From: Desmodesmus armatus
Taxonomy: Eukaryota > Chlorophyta > Chlorophyceae > Sphaeropleales > Scenedesmaceae
Reading direction: 5' to 3'
NCBI GenBank assembly: GCA_007449985.2
Contig: VIIQ02000652.1
Coordinates: 106,054 to 170,053, forward strand
Length of the DNA: 64,000 nt
Made by a program: the position numbers and the translations under genes. Within the stretch, counting starts at the first letter, position 1. Every line of letters starts with the position of its first letter. The notes beneath the pieces were generated by a model. The model saw only the letters and a program-made list of their open reading frames with translations. It was not told where the DNA came from and ran no database searches. This document shows, piece after piece, positions 52,047 to 63,300 of this stretch.

Positions 52047-53774
52047 TTATGATATCGCACCCCTGCAAACGAAATCGCCGCCACAGCAGCTGTCATCAGA
52101 GCATCACAACCCCGAAAAGAAAAGAACCAGCCTACCCAGTACAGCAGCCTACAGCACACATACAACCGATCCCACAGCTCAGCGCTTCTGAACGGAGCGT
52201 CGTCCTGTCGCTGCCCCACCCATAGACCCATGTCAGCATCTATACCCTGACCTGCATCTGTGCACGTGCACAGCGGATGGCTGCAAGCTGCCAGGAAACA
52301 AACACTGCACAGCACCCAACACTGACGACCCTACCGCTGCTTGCTTTTGCGATTGGGGGCAGCGCCCTCAAACGCGGAACTGTCAATACCCCCACACAGC
52401 CACCCAGTTGGTGGCAGCCCCATGCAGCAGACCTGAATTTTGGCGGGAAAACCGACTGCAGGGCAGCACACCACAGATCCAAAACCGCATGGAGCACTCG
52501 CCTACGATGGCTCAGGCGCTCCAACAGAACACACACACCCATGGGAGGTATCAGACCAGATCATACCACAACAGCGATAACAAGGGAGTGCGGGCTCCCT
52601 GCAAGGGAACCCAAGCTGCACAGGGCAAAGAACACTAACCCATGTGATTGATTACGCAATGGGGTCACATGATCACATGACCACTCAAGACACCCTGCAA
52701 GCTGGAAAAGACAGGTGTGCTGGTGTACGTGCTTGCCTGCTGATCGGCGCAGGCACAAATACAAGCTGCCACAGCCCAGCAAGTGTCTCAGCTGCTGAAC
52801 ATTGGTACCGCTGCTGTAGGCTGCTGGTACCATGGACCCCTACCTCACAATAGCACCTGCTGTGACACCTTGCTTCCCACAAACAACTAAGGAATCAGCA
52901 GGCTGAAATAAATAACACACGTTGAGCAGCACATGATGTACTGGTGCATGTGTTAGCTACGTGCGGTGCCGCTGCGTGGAGCACGCAGGGTCACCAACAG
53001 GCCCACACGCCACTTCGGCAGTGCTATCAACAAAAGTGCTATCAACAAAGGCCGGGGTGCTGCAGCCTTGCAGCAGCAGCAGGCGTGGCAGGCCTAGAAC
53101 AAGCCCACACCCGGCACACCCCATATCTGTGGATGCAAGGCAAAAGTCCCAGGAATCAGAACATCAAGCCTCAGCCATCCCACACTGAACCCCTCCCTCC
53201 ACAGACGTACGGCACCCTGGAACCAGAATCCTGGAACCAGCAACATGCTCAGCTGGGTGTTATGATAAACACTGCAGTCCTGTCTGGTTCGGCTGGCGAT
53301 GAGCAGCGCAAACTATGCTCATGGCCATGTGCACAGCAGCTTCAAAGAGCTGAGTGCTTTCCTGCCCAAGGGACTGCAGGATCTGCCACATGCCTTTCAG
53401 CGCTGGTCCACCGCATGGCGTCCAGCACCTGCACCGGTTGGCAAACAAGCAGAGCCAGGCAAGCAAACGCCAGTGAGTGGGATTGCCAGCTTCGCGCAGG
53501 GGACAGGAGCCATCTGCAAGGTTGCTGACTCAACAACCATGCTTGCAAAGAAAGAAAGCACAGCTGGTCGACTTGCCTGTCGCTGCTTGAAAGCTGGGAC
53601 AGCACAAAAAAACAATTCCATTCACAGCAGCAGCAGGCACCATGTGTCTCTGTTGTTGCGGCTTGCCAAGCCAGCACACTATATACATGCCACACCCCCC
53701 ATACGCACAACCTAATCTCACAAAAGCGCACCTGGAGCTGCCAGGACCCTCAAGAATGAGCAAGACTGGTGCAG

Positions 53775-55368
53775 TCAGCGCCTGTTGGGCACAATTTCAT
53801 GCAGCAGACTGAGCAGCAGCTGGTCTTGGTCAATGCTGTTGTGCCTCTTGACGCCTCCGTGTGCTGCACCAGCCCCCTCCTGCAGCGTCAGCATGGGCAG
53901 CGGCTGGCTGTGGAACGTACTGCCGATGCTGCGGTTGCTGTACGCGCTGTGCGCGCGCCCGGTCAGCACGGCCGCGTTGTTGTTGCTGCTGCTGCTGGCG
54001 CTGCCTGCAAGGTCTGGGCTGTTGTAGGTGCTGCACCTCGCAAGGTCTGGGCTGCGGCTGCCCTCCAGGGTTGTACGCGTGATGCTGTCTATGGTCGACA
54101 GTATGTTTGCGCTGAAGCGGGAAGGTGTGCTGCTGCCAGCATGCGGGTATGCTTGCTGCTGCTGTGGGACCTGCACTTGCACCCCAGAGTGCTGCGCGTG
54201 GGGCCTGGGAGGCTGCTGCGCTGCATGGTAGTGCCTGAGTGGGCGCTGAGGAGGCAGGTGCTGATGCTGCACGTGCGCATGCATCTGCTGCTGCATGGGC
54301 ATCAGTCCTGCAGCAGTGCCGCTGCTGCTGCGTGCTGAGGTGAGTGCTCCTGCAGGAAGACCATGCAGGGAGCATGCAGCAGCTGCTGCTGTCATGGTTC
54401 CCGCCTGCTGCTCGCTCAGGCAGCCAAGCAGCTGCTCCTCCAGCAGGTTCACCCAGTCATCGATGCCCTCGTCAGCAGCCCCAGCACAGCCTGCATGGGC
54501 TGTGCTGGCATCTGTCCTGCAGGTTCGCGGCCTGCATGGGGCTGTGCTGGCATGGGACCTGCAGGAGGCTCTGGGGACCTGTGCATGGGGCTGCCGCTGT
54601 GCTGGCTCTGCTGGGGGCTGATGTGCAGCATGCTGGAGGAGCCTGCTGTGCGCAGCAGGCCAGAGGAGTCCGTGCCAAAAAAGGTGTCATCCCCGTCCTC
54701 CCCTCCCCACATGCTGATGTCCTGCTGCTGCTGCTGGTGCTGTGGAGCGCCAGCTAGCTGGGGTGCCCTCCCACGGTAGGTGCCCTGCAGCAGTGAGCCC
54801 TGCACGTGCCCCTGTTGCTGCTGTTGCACCCCTGAGCTCTGCAGCAGCAGCTTCAACGCAGCCTCACGCACGGTGCTGTCGCTGGCCAGCAGCAGCTTGA
54901 GCTGGTGCACTGCCCCACCACTGCTGCTAGGCTGGCCCCCTGTTGGTGGTGAACATGACAGGGGCGCTACAGCAGCCGGCAGCGAACTGGCAGGGTAAGA
55001 GCTGCTCCAGAGGCCTGCCGCTTCATCCGCTGCTGCTTCCAGGCTCCTCTGCAGGCCGGGCTCTGTGTACGAGCGGGATCCCGGTCCGTAGCTTGCCTCT
55101 GCCTGCTTTTTGGGCATGTTGATGCTGTGATGGCGCTTGTGTGGAACTGTCTGGGACGTGGTTGTTGTGTGGCTGATATCGGACGACTCATTGCTGCAAG
55201 GGCGACACCGGTGGTCAGCAGTTGTGCGGGGTTGCAAGATTTGGCAGGAGTTCTGTGGCGCTCCTGGATGGGGCGCACAACAAGCTATCAGGCTCACCTG
55301 TAAGTGGCACGGAGCCCTGCGATCTCCAGCTCGTTCGACAGCAAGCTGTAAAGCAGCGAGTCTTCCAT
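53775..55368 (-). CDS. Gln/Ser-rich protein of unknown function, frame break near 54.5 kb
   Basis: Exon 1 (55298-55368) begins MEDSLLYSLLSNELEIAGLR. A GT-AG intron in phase leads to exon 2 from 55193 (NESSDISHTTTTSQTV). The frame is open to 54449 and is rich in Ser, Gln, Pro and Ala (HQQQQQ, VQQQQQ), with two helical patches (HQLKLLLASDSTVREAALKL; MWGGEDGDDTFFGTD). It then stops. A second frame, overlapping and open through IDDWVNLLEEQLLGCL to a stop at 53775, clearly continues the same composition and ends DQDQLLLSLLHEIVPN. A short unrecognised intron or an indel in the repetitive Gln/Met-Pro region (54480-54700) must join them. No domain is recognised. Low complexity suggests a regulatory or scaffold protein, but function is open. 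It is not similar to the neighbours. Confidence 0.6.
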
Positions 55369-56746
55369 GTTGCGGTTCCCGGCCTGGGAGCGACTGACTT
55401 GTCACGGAAGACCACTCCAACGCTACGACCTGACTAAATTGGTCTAGTGCGACGCTGTCCTGTTGCCGGCGATGCTGAAGACTGCAAGAGGGCAGAGCAG
55501 AGGAGTCCGTCTGCTCTGTTGTGTTGACAAGGTGATTGAACAGATGCACTATGAAATAAGCTTCCGCAGTTTTACTGCATCGTCGCGTGTTGTGTGGCTG
55601 GGGCCTCTGGGGAACCTCTCGGTGAACCGCAGTTTGTGGGAGTGATGTTCACCAAGTGTGATGATCAATCACGTGTCATGCTGATGATGAAAAGCCATCA
55701 AAACATAAGCCTAAGAGTCCTAATCTCCTCAGTTGAGTTCCTGAAGGCAAATTGAGAGCACCAGATCTGTGGCTGCGACTGCAGCAGCAATTGCAAGGCA
55801 CATGTGCACCCTCAAGTGGAAGCCTCCCAGCCGCTGTTTTCTTGGCTAGGACACGCCCAATACTGCTACAGCTTCCATCCACCTCTGGCAACGCTCTCGC
55901 CTTGCCACCACACACCCTCTCGTGCCGCAGTACTGCATGCATCGTCCCGTTCCCAGGCATCCAAGCAAAACACCCACGCCCCTCCACCTTCCAGATGGAG
56001 TTCTGAGTTTGGAACACCCATCAGTAATCCTCATTGTGGCTGCAGCACCAAGCAGCAGCAGATACGCCTCCTACTAGGAACATTGTCATGCGTCATCTGG
56101 TGTGGTGTGGTTACGCCACGACCAGTGTTGCTGGTTGAGGCGGAAGGGCGGAGTGCAGACGGAATTTGGCCCTCAAAACATGTCTATTTTGCCTCTAACT
56201 GCCTCTAACCGTCAAACCTTTGCATTGGGGAGGCGGAATCCCACTCAAACCTATTGGCAACACTGGCCGCGACGTGCATACCTCCAGCTGCACATGGCTT
56301 AGGCAGAAACACAGCACAGCTAGCATTATGTTTGTTCAGCAGCCCCTTGACACCCTTCTGAGAACCATGCACTGCGGCCCTGTGGGCCTGGAGGCTAGTA
56401 GCAGCACGATTTGAACTCACGCGAGTGTTGACCTAGTAGGATTGTTTGTTGCTTGGGGTTTACACTTGTCAAAACATCTGCTCCGTGATGTTCAGCTGCG
56501 CCTTTGACAATTCAAAAACATGCACTGCGGCCCTCTGGGCCTGACAGGCCAGTCTTTTTTGTCTGTGTCACACCTCTCAATCTCACACAGGGTGGGAGTG
56601 CAATCACATGGCTGGCTGCATGATGCATGTGATGTTGTCCATGTGGTATGCAAGCACTCACACCCACACACGCGTGCATGTGACTTGCATGTTCTTAGTA
56701 AGCTAGCTACACAAGTACTCCCTGTGCTAACACACCAGTTCAGCTG

Positions 56747-56808
56747 CTCTTGTACAGCTGCCACTGGCAGCTGTACAAGAGCCCACAGTTACTGGCAGTA
56801 ACTGTGGG
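56747..56808. repeat. Two adjacent perfect palindromes with one-base loops
   Basis: CTCTTGTACAGCTGCCA (56747-56763) and its complement (56765-56781) flank one base. Directly adjoining, CCCACAGTTACTG (56782-56794) and its complement (56796-56808) flank one base. Both are perfect. Confidence 0.95.
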
Positions 56809-57299
56809 CTTGACCCAATGCATCGGCACTTCAGGTGTCCTGTAGGCATTGGGAGTCGATCCTGACTCTGCGGCAGATCACTCACCAGCCTGCCTCTCTC
56901 AGAGACTCTCTGCCTGTCCGGCAGGTCAATTGAGGCACTAGGAGGTGCAGCAGCTGCAGGCCAAGTGCTTGCAACAAATAACCCGCAGTAGCACATCCGT
57001 AGCCAGACCTCCCCCCCACACACAGACACAAGCGTGTAAAAAAAAGAATCCGATACACCCCCTTGTATTGTAACACCATAGGATTCCTCCCATTGGCTTC
57101 GCATCCTTTGAGGACGGCTCATCACATGCATGCTCAAGGGCTAAGGCACTCCAGGCGGCAACGGCGTGTAGTTATGGTATGGGTTGCGTGTGCAGAGCTT
57201 GAATGGCTCCGCAGGCACAGCCTGAGGCCAGGAGAGTGCTGGACGAAGGGTCTGCTGCTGCTGCTGCTGTTGGTGCCGGTGGGGGAGGCAATGGTGTTG

Positions 57300-57340
57300 G
57301 TCACTACCATTGAGTGGTAGTACTACCACTTGGTAGTGAC
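57300..57340. repeat. Nested palindrome
   Basis: A perfect 18-bp core AGTGGTAGTACTACCACT (57313-57330) is flanked by outer arms GTCACTACCA (57300-57309) and TGGTAGTGAC (57331-57340), with a 3-base bulge (57310-57312). Confidence 0.9.
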
Positions 57341-57984
57341 GACGGTCACACGCGGTGGTTGTGGTTGTGGTGCCTGTTGCTGCCTGCTGCTGCTGCTGCT
57401 GCTGCTGTTGATGGTGGTGGTAGTGGTGCTGCTGCTGCTGCTGCTGGATGTGCAGTTTCACACATGGTGGTGCCCTGTGACACAAGCGCGCTGTGACACA
57501 AGCCTTGTTGACCACCGCGCTGCCTACTCAAGCAGTATGGGGCCACATACAGACACACAGATAGCATACCAAGGTTTCTTGCAGTCACTGCAATGCATTT
57601 CATCTTGCGATTGGTGTGCTGTAACACCAGACTGACCCAGGGTGAGCTTCTTGGATGCCCAAACAACGCATCAACATGTGCAAAGAGTAGGGAAAACTGT
57701 TCGATGTTCATCCACGGTGGAACAAATAAGGACATGTGTGTGCACAACAGCTGCTGTTCAATGAACAGCACCAGCCTGGTCAAACACTAGTTGACCAGAA
57801 CACGTTGAATTCACAAACAAGCCAATTCAGGTTGCGAAAGTAAAGATCTGAGTCCGAGCGAGAGACTTGAGGCCTCATCCACTTTTCGCTGCTGAAACTT
57901 GGATCCCTTGCTGCTTTCGACACTGCTGTCACAGTTTGTTCTCTCAAAAGTCAGACGTTGAGCTTTTGAATCACGCAACGAAGC

Positions 57985-58741
57985 ATGCATCTGCTCTCGG
58001 AGCGTCAAGGGCTCCGGCACAGCAGCCAGCGGCAGCAGCAGCAGCACCACCAGCAGCAGCACCACAGGCCATGTGTGCTCCCGCGCCCCTGCACACAGCA
58101 CACAGCACCGCCATCGTCACGCACGATCTCCAGGGCCACACGTGATATGGACTTTGCTGTGAGTGCCCAACACCACTTGCTGTATGCGCAATTGCTCTGC
58201 CACGCATCCGCTGCTTGTCTTGTCTGCAGTGTTGCACCCTGTTGGCCCATACAGCAGACAGTCCTGCATCTGCAGCAGTACCCACGGAATCAATCATCGG
58301 GAGCTTGAATGTATTCCAGTAGCTGTAGAGGCAGCAGCAGCAGCGTTGCAGAGTGCAGATTGTTTGCTAGTGGTCATTTGTCTGCCTGCTGGCGTATGTC
58401 TGTTCTGATTTCCCTGTGTACAGTACCAGAAAGACATACAGACCAAGCTGAAACCTGGAGAGTTCCGTAAGTATCTATGCTTGTGTAACTCGTATGCTGA
58501 TTGGCACTCCTCTCTTGTCATGTATTGCCTGGCCAGGCACTTGGCATGGCCCCAACATTGCTGGTGGTTGCCACCTTGTCACATCATCACCGTGGGCGTC
58601 AGCCATTATGAACCCGGTTCCCAGACAGGAGCGAGCTGCCCCCCCCCCCCCCCCCCGCGCTGCCGACACACACACTGTGTCTCGCAACATGTGCACCTTC
58701 ACAAAACCTAGTGCCAGGCCGGTGGACAGGTTGGCTGACAA

Positions 58742-58778
<37 letters not shown>

Positions 58779-59101
58779 ATCCCCCCTCCCCCCCAACCCC
58801 CAGTTGAGCGTACTGAGGATCGTTTCCAGGCTGTGCTGGGTGTGACTGACTGGCGGCAGGTGGCAGCTATGTTCAACGAGATGGGGGCAGACATTGAGAG
58901 GTGACTGAGGGTCCGGGACGCGGGGGGGGGGGGGGGGGGGGGGGATGGCAGTGGTGTAGCTGGCGGGGTAAGGCCTGCAGGGGGGGGGGGGTGAGGAGGC
59001 AGCAGCACCAGCAGCAGCAGCGGCAGCAGCAGCAGCAGTGCGCTGCAGTAGCTTATGCAGCCTCACTTCCAGTGAGCAATGCAAGGAGGATGGCAGTAGC
59101 G

Positions 59102-59133
<32 letters not shown>

Positions 59134-59719
59134 CACTGGCAGTACTGCACCCGTATGAGCCCTTGGCTTGCTGGCGAGTGCCGAGGTCGAGACCTTGTCC
59201 CCCCATAACCATACTGTACTGTACTGTATCTTATTTGACTGTACTGTACTGTTTGTGTACTGTTTGTGTTTTGTGCAGGAAACCTGCCCTCATTGCTGAG
59301 ATGCTTGCGGCAATGCAGCGTCTTGCACCGCAGCAGCAGCAGCGCTCATCATCATCAGCAGCAGCAGGCCGTGGGCTTGGTGAGCAGGATGCTGTAGCAC
59401 TGGCGGTCAATGTTACGAAGATGTCACTCACTCTCGTGGATAACGTCACAAAGTGAGTGGGAGAGTGGTGCTGGTGTGTTAGTCAGCGGGGGGGGGGGGG
59501 CACGCTTAGGCTGACAACCCCCAATGTCCAGACAACCTCGCCCCCCCCCCGCCCTTAACTGCATCAAAAATCCTCTCTGTGCTGCTGCTGCTGCTGCTGC
59601 TCCCCCCCCCCAGGCTGAGCCCCCGTGCCTTCACCACAGCAGTGTGGGCCCTCGCACAACTCCCAGACCCCCCGCACAAAAAACTCCATTGATGGCTCTC
59701 TCTTTTTCTGTGCTTTTGA

Positions 59720-59756
<37 letters not shown>

Positions 59757-60016
59757 CCCCCCCCCCCCAGGCTGAGCCCCCGTGCCTTCACCACAGCAGT
59801 GTGGGCCCTCGCCCAACTTCCAGACCCCCGCACAAAAAACTCCATTGATGGCTCTCTCTTTTTCTGTGCTTTTGACGCTGCTGCTGCTGCTGCTGCTGCT
59901 GCCCCCCCCCCAGGCTGAGCCCCCGTGCCTTCACCACAGCAGTGTGGGCCCTCGCCCAACTCCCAGACCCCGCACAAAAAACTCCATTGATGGCTCTCTC
60001 TTTTCTGTGCTTTTGA

Positions 60017-60079
<63 letters not shown>

Positions 60080-60300
60080 CCCCCCCCCAGGCTGAGCCCC
60101 CGTGCCTTCACCACAGCAGTGTGGGCCCTCGCCAACTCCCAGACCCTCCAAAATCCTCGCCACCGCCGTTGCCAAAACTGCACGCACGAAAGTGGTGGCA
60201 GCGCTAGGCGCCTATGCTATTGGCAAAATGAACCGGCTAAAAGCCGACGAGGTTTTTCATCTATTGGCGGGGCTGCACTGCTGGGGTTTAAGGCCCTGAC
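57985..60300 (+). CDS. Probable organellar OPR/FASTK-like protein, 5' exons, 3' end disrupted
   Basis: Exons 57985-58158, 58424-58466, 58804-58900 and 59279-59452 join in phase. The N-terminus (MHLLSERQGLRHSSQRQQQQ, then Arg/Gln/His-rich with few acids) could be an organelle transit peptide. The next part, TDWRQVAAMFNEMGADIER then KPALIAEMLAAMQRLAP, has the helical-pair pattern of chlorophyte OPR and FASTK/RAP proteins, which act on organellar RNA. The following exon, starting with an AG acceptor and encoding KLSPRAFTTAVWALAQL, also typical of these proteins, exists in four tandem copies (59614, 59771, 59913, 60092). Only the last copy runs into new coding-like text (VVAALGAYAIGKMNRLKADE), and there the frames do not line up. 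Either homopolymer assembly errors or real decay breaks the gene here. The C-terminus is not identified. Confidence 0.5.
59582..60127 (+). repeat. Four tandem copies of an exon acceptor edge with CTG and C tracts
   Basis: The unit is ~140-180 bp: (CTG)n, C-run, AG acceptor, ~60 nt of exon (GCTGAGCCCCCGTGCCTTCA onward), then CACAAAAAACTCCATTGATG and TTTTCTGTGCTTTTGACG. Copies differ in (CTG)n and C-run length. No GT donor lies at the end of the copied exon segment. Confidence 0.9.
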
Positions 60301-60321
60301 AGGCTGGAGCCTAAACCCCGG

Positions 60322-63300
60322 GTGGGGGCTGATGGGAAGGTGGAGCCAGGGCGGGCGCCGATGAGCTTTGCTGCGCTCATTGAGTCAAGGAGCCTCAAGG
60401 TGGGTAGTGTTTTGGGAGTAGTTTGGGCGGGGGAGTGGGGGTTTTGTTGGGGGGGGGGGGGGGAGGGGGAGGGGGCGGGGCCTAAAAGGAGGGGAGTGTG
60501 TCGTTGCGGCTGTCATAGTGCAGAAGCAGCAGCAGAAGCAGTGCCGATCCCCCCCGTGTGTAGTTGGGGTGGGGGGGGGGGGGAGCTGATGGGAAGGTGG
60601 AGCCGGGGCGGGCGCCGATGAGCTTTGCTGCGCTCATTGAGTCAAGGAGCCTCAAGGTGGGTAGTGTTTTGGGAGTAGTTTGGGCGGGGGAGTGGGGGTT
60701 TTGTTTGGGGGGGGGGGGAGGGGGAGGGGGCGGGGCCTACAAGGAGGGGAGTGTGTCGTTGCGGCTGTCATAGTGCAGAAGCAGCAGCAGAAGCAGTGCC
60801 GATCCCCCCCGTGTGTAGTTGGGGTGTGGGGGGGGGGGGGGAGCTGATGGGAAGGTGGAGCCGGGGCGGGCGCCGATGAGCTTTGCTGCGCTCATTGAGT
60901 CAAGGAGCCTCAAGGTGGGTAGTGTTTGGGAGTAGTTTGGGCGGGGGAGTGGGGGTTTTGTTTGGGGGGGGGGGGGAGGGGGAGGGGGCGGGGCCTACAA
61001 GGAGGGGAGTGTGTCGTTGCGGCTGTCATAGTGCAGAAGCAGCAGCAGAAGCAGTGCCGATCCCCCCGTGTGTAGTTGGGGTGTGTGGGGGGGGGGGGAG
61101 CTGATGGGAAGGTGGAGCCGGGGCGGGCGCCGATGAGCTTTGCTGCGCTCATTGAGTCAAGGAGCCTCAAGGTGGGTAGTTTTGGGAGTAGTTTGGGCGG
61201 GGGAGTGGGGGTTTTGGTTGGGGGGGGGGAGGGGGAGGGGGCGGGGCCTACAAGGAGGGGAGTGTGTCGTTGCGGCTGTCATAGTGCAGAAGCAGCAGCA
61301 GAAGCAGTGCCGATCCCCCCGTGTGTAGTTGGGGTGGGGGGGGGGGGGGAGCTGATGGGAAGGTGGAGCCGGGGCGGGCGCCGATGAGCTTTGCTGCGCT
61401 CATTGAGTCAAGGAGCCTCAGGTGGGTAGTGTTTTGGGAGTAGTTTGGGCGGGGGAGTGGGGGTTTGTTTGGGGGGGGGGGGGGAGGGGGAGGGGGCGGG
61501 GCCTACAAGGAGGGGAGTGTGTCGTTGCGGCTGTCATAGTGCAGAAGCAGCAGCAGAAGCAGTGCCGATCCCCCCGTGTGTAGTTGGGGTGGGGGGGGGG
61601 GGGGGAGCTGATGGGAAGGTGGAGCCGGGGCGGGCGCCGATGAGCTTTGCTGCGCTCATTGAGTCAAGGAGCCTCAAGGTGGGTAGTGTTTTGGGAGTAG
61701 TTTGGGGGGGGAGTGGGGGTTTGTTTGGGGGGGGGGAGGGGGAGGGGGGCGGGGCCTACAAGGAGGGGAGTGTGTCGTTGCGGCTGTCATAGTGCAGAAG
61801 CAGCAGCAGAAGCAGTGCCGATCCCCCCGTGTGTAGTTGGGGTGGGGGGGGGGGGGGGGAGCTGATGGGAAGGTGGAGCCGGGGCGGGCGCCGATGAGCT
61901 TTGCTGCGCTCATTGAGTCAAGGAGCCTCAAGGTGGGTAGTGTTTTGGGAGTAGTTTGGGCGGGGGAGTGGGGGTTTTTGTTGGGGGGGGGGGGGAGGGG
62001 GAGGGGGCGGGGCCTACAAGGAGGGGAGTGTGTCGTTGCGGCTGTCATAGTGCAGAAGCAGCAGCAGAAGCAGTGCCGATCCCCCCGTGTAGTTGGGGTG
62101 GGGGGGGGGGGGGAGCTGATGGGAAGGTGGAGCCGGGGCGGGCGCCGATGAGCTTTGCTGCGCTCATTGAGTCAAGGAGCCTCAAGGTGGGTAGTGTTTT
62201 GGGAGTAGTTTGGGCGGGGGAGTGGGGGTTTTGTTTGGGGGGGGGGGAGGGGGAGGGGGCGGGGCCTACAAGGAGGGGAGTGTGTCGTTGCGGCTGTCAT
62301 AGTGCAGAAGCAGCAGCAGAAGCAGTGCCGATCCCCCCCCGTGTGTAGTTGGGGTGTGGGGGGGGGGGGGAGCTGATGGGAAGGTGGAGCCGGGGGCGGG
62401 CGCCGATGAGCTTTGCTGCGCTCATTGAGTCAAGGAGCCTCAAGGTGGGTAGTGTTTTGGGAGTAGTTTGGGCGGGGGAGTGGGGGTTTGTTTGGGGGGG
62501 GGGGAGGGGGAGGGGGCGGGGCCTACAAGGAGGGGAGTGTGTCGTTGCGGCTGTCATAGTGCAGAAGCAGCAGCAGAAGCAGTGCCGATCCCCCCCGTGT
62601 GTAGTGTGGGGTGGGGGGGGGGGGGGGGGAGCTGATGGGAAGGTGGAGCCGGGGCGGGCGCCGATGAGCTTTGCTGCGCTCATTGAGTCAAGGAGCCTCA
62701 AGGTGGGTAGTGTTTTGGGAGTAGTTTGGGCGGGGGAGTGGGGGTTTTGTTTGGGGGGGGGGGGGGAGGGGGAGGGGGCGGGGCCTACAAGGAGGGGAGT
62801 GTGTCGTTGCGGCTGTCATAGTGCAGAAGCAGCAGCAGAAGCAGTGCCGATCCCCCCGTGTGTAGTTGGGGTGGGGGGGGGGGGAGCTGATGGGAAGGTG
62901 GAGCCGGGGCGGGCGCCGATGAGCTTTGCTGCGCTCATTGAGTCAAGGAGCCTCAAGGTGGGTAGTGTTTTGGGAGTAGTTTGGGCGGGGGAGTGGGGGG
63001 TTTTGTTTGGGGGGGGGGGGGGAGGGGGGGGGAGGGGCCTACAAGGAGGGGAGTGGTCGTTGCGGCTGTCATAGTGCAGAAGCAGCAGCAGAAGCAGTGC
63101 CGATCCCCCCGTGTGTAGTTGGGGTGGGGGGGGGGGGGGAGCTGATGGGAAGGTGGAGCCGGGGCGGGCGCCGATGAGCTTTGCTGCGCTCATTGAGTCA
63201 AGGAGCCTCAAGGTGGGTAGTGTTTTGGGAGTAGTTTGGGCGGGGGAGTGGGGGTTTTGTTTGGGGGGGGGGGGGAGGGGGAGGGGCGGGGCCCTACAAG

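Larger units (their letters stand above)
45888..53774. other. 7.9-kb stretch with no convincing gene
   Basis: Frames in both strands are short or overlap one another without domain signatures, and no run of phase-matched exons was found. The longest (50424-51257 plus; 46456-46878 minus) are not recognisable. The stretch holds two palindrome sites (51303-51328, 52022-52046), AT-rich patches near 46300 and 51250, and one copy of a short dispersed repeat at 49097-49150. Confidence 0.5.
55369..57984. other. Intergenic between two divergent genes
   Basis: 2.6 kb upstream of both the minus-strand gene at 55368 and the plus-strand gene at 57985. No gene is supported. It contains CTG/CAG tracts (57252-57270, 57385-57448) and the palindromes listed separately. 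Confidence 0.5.
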
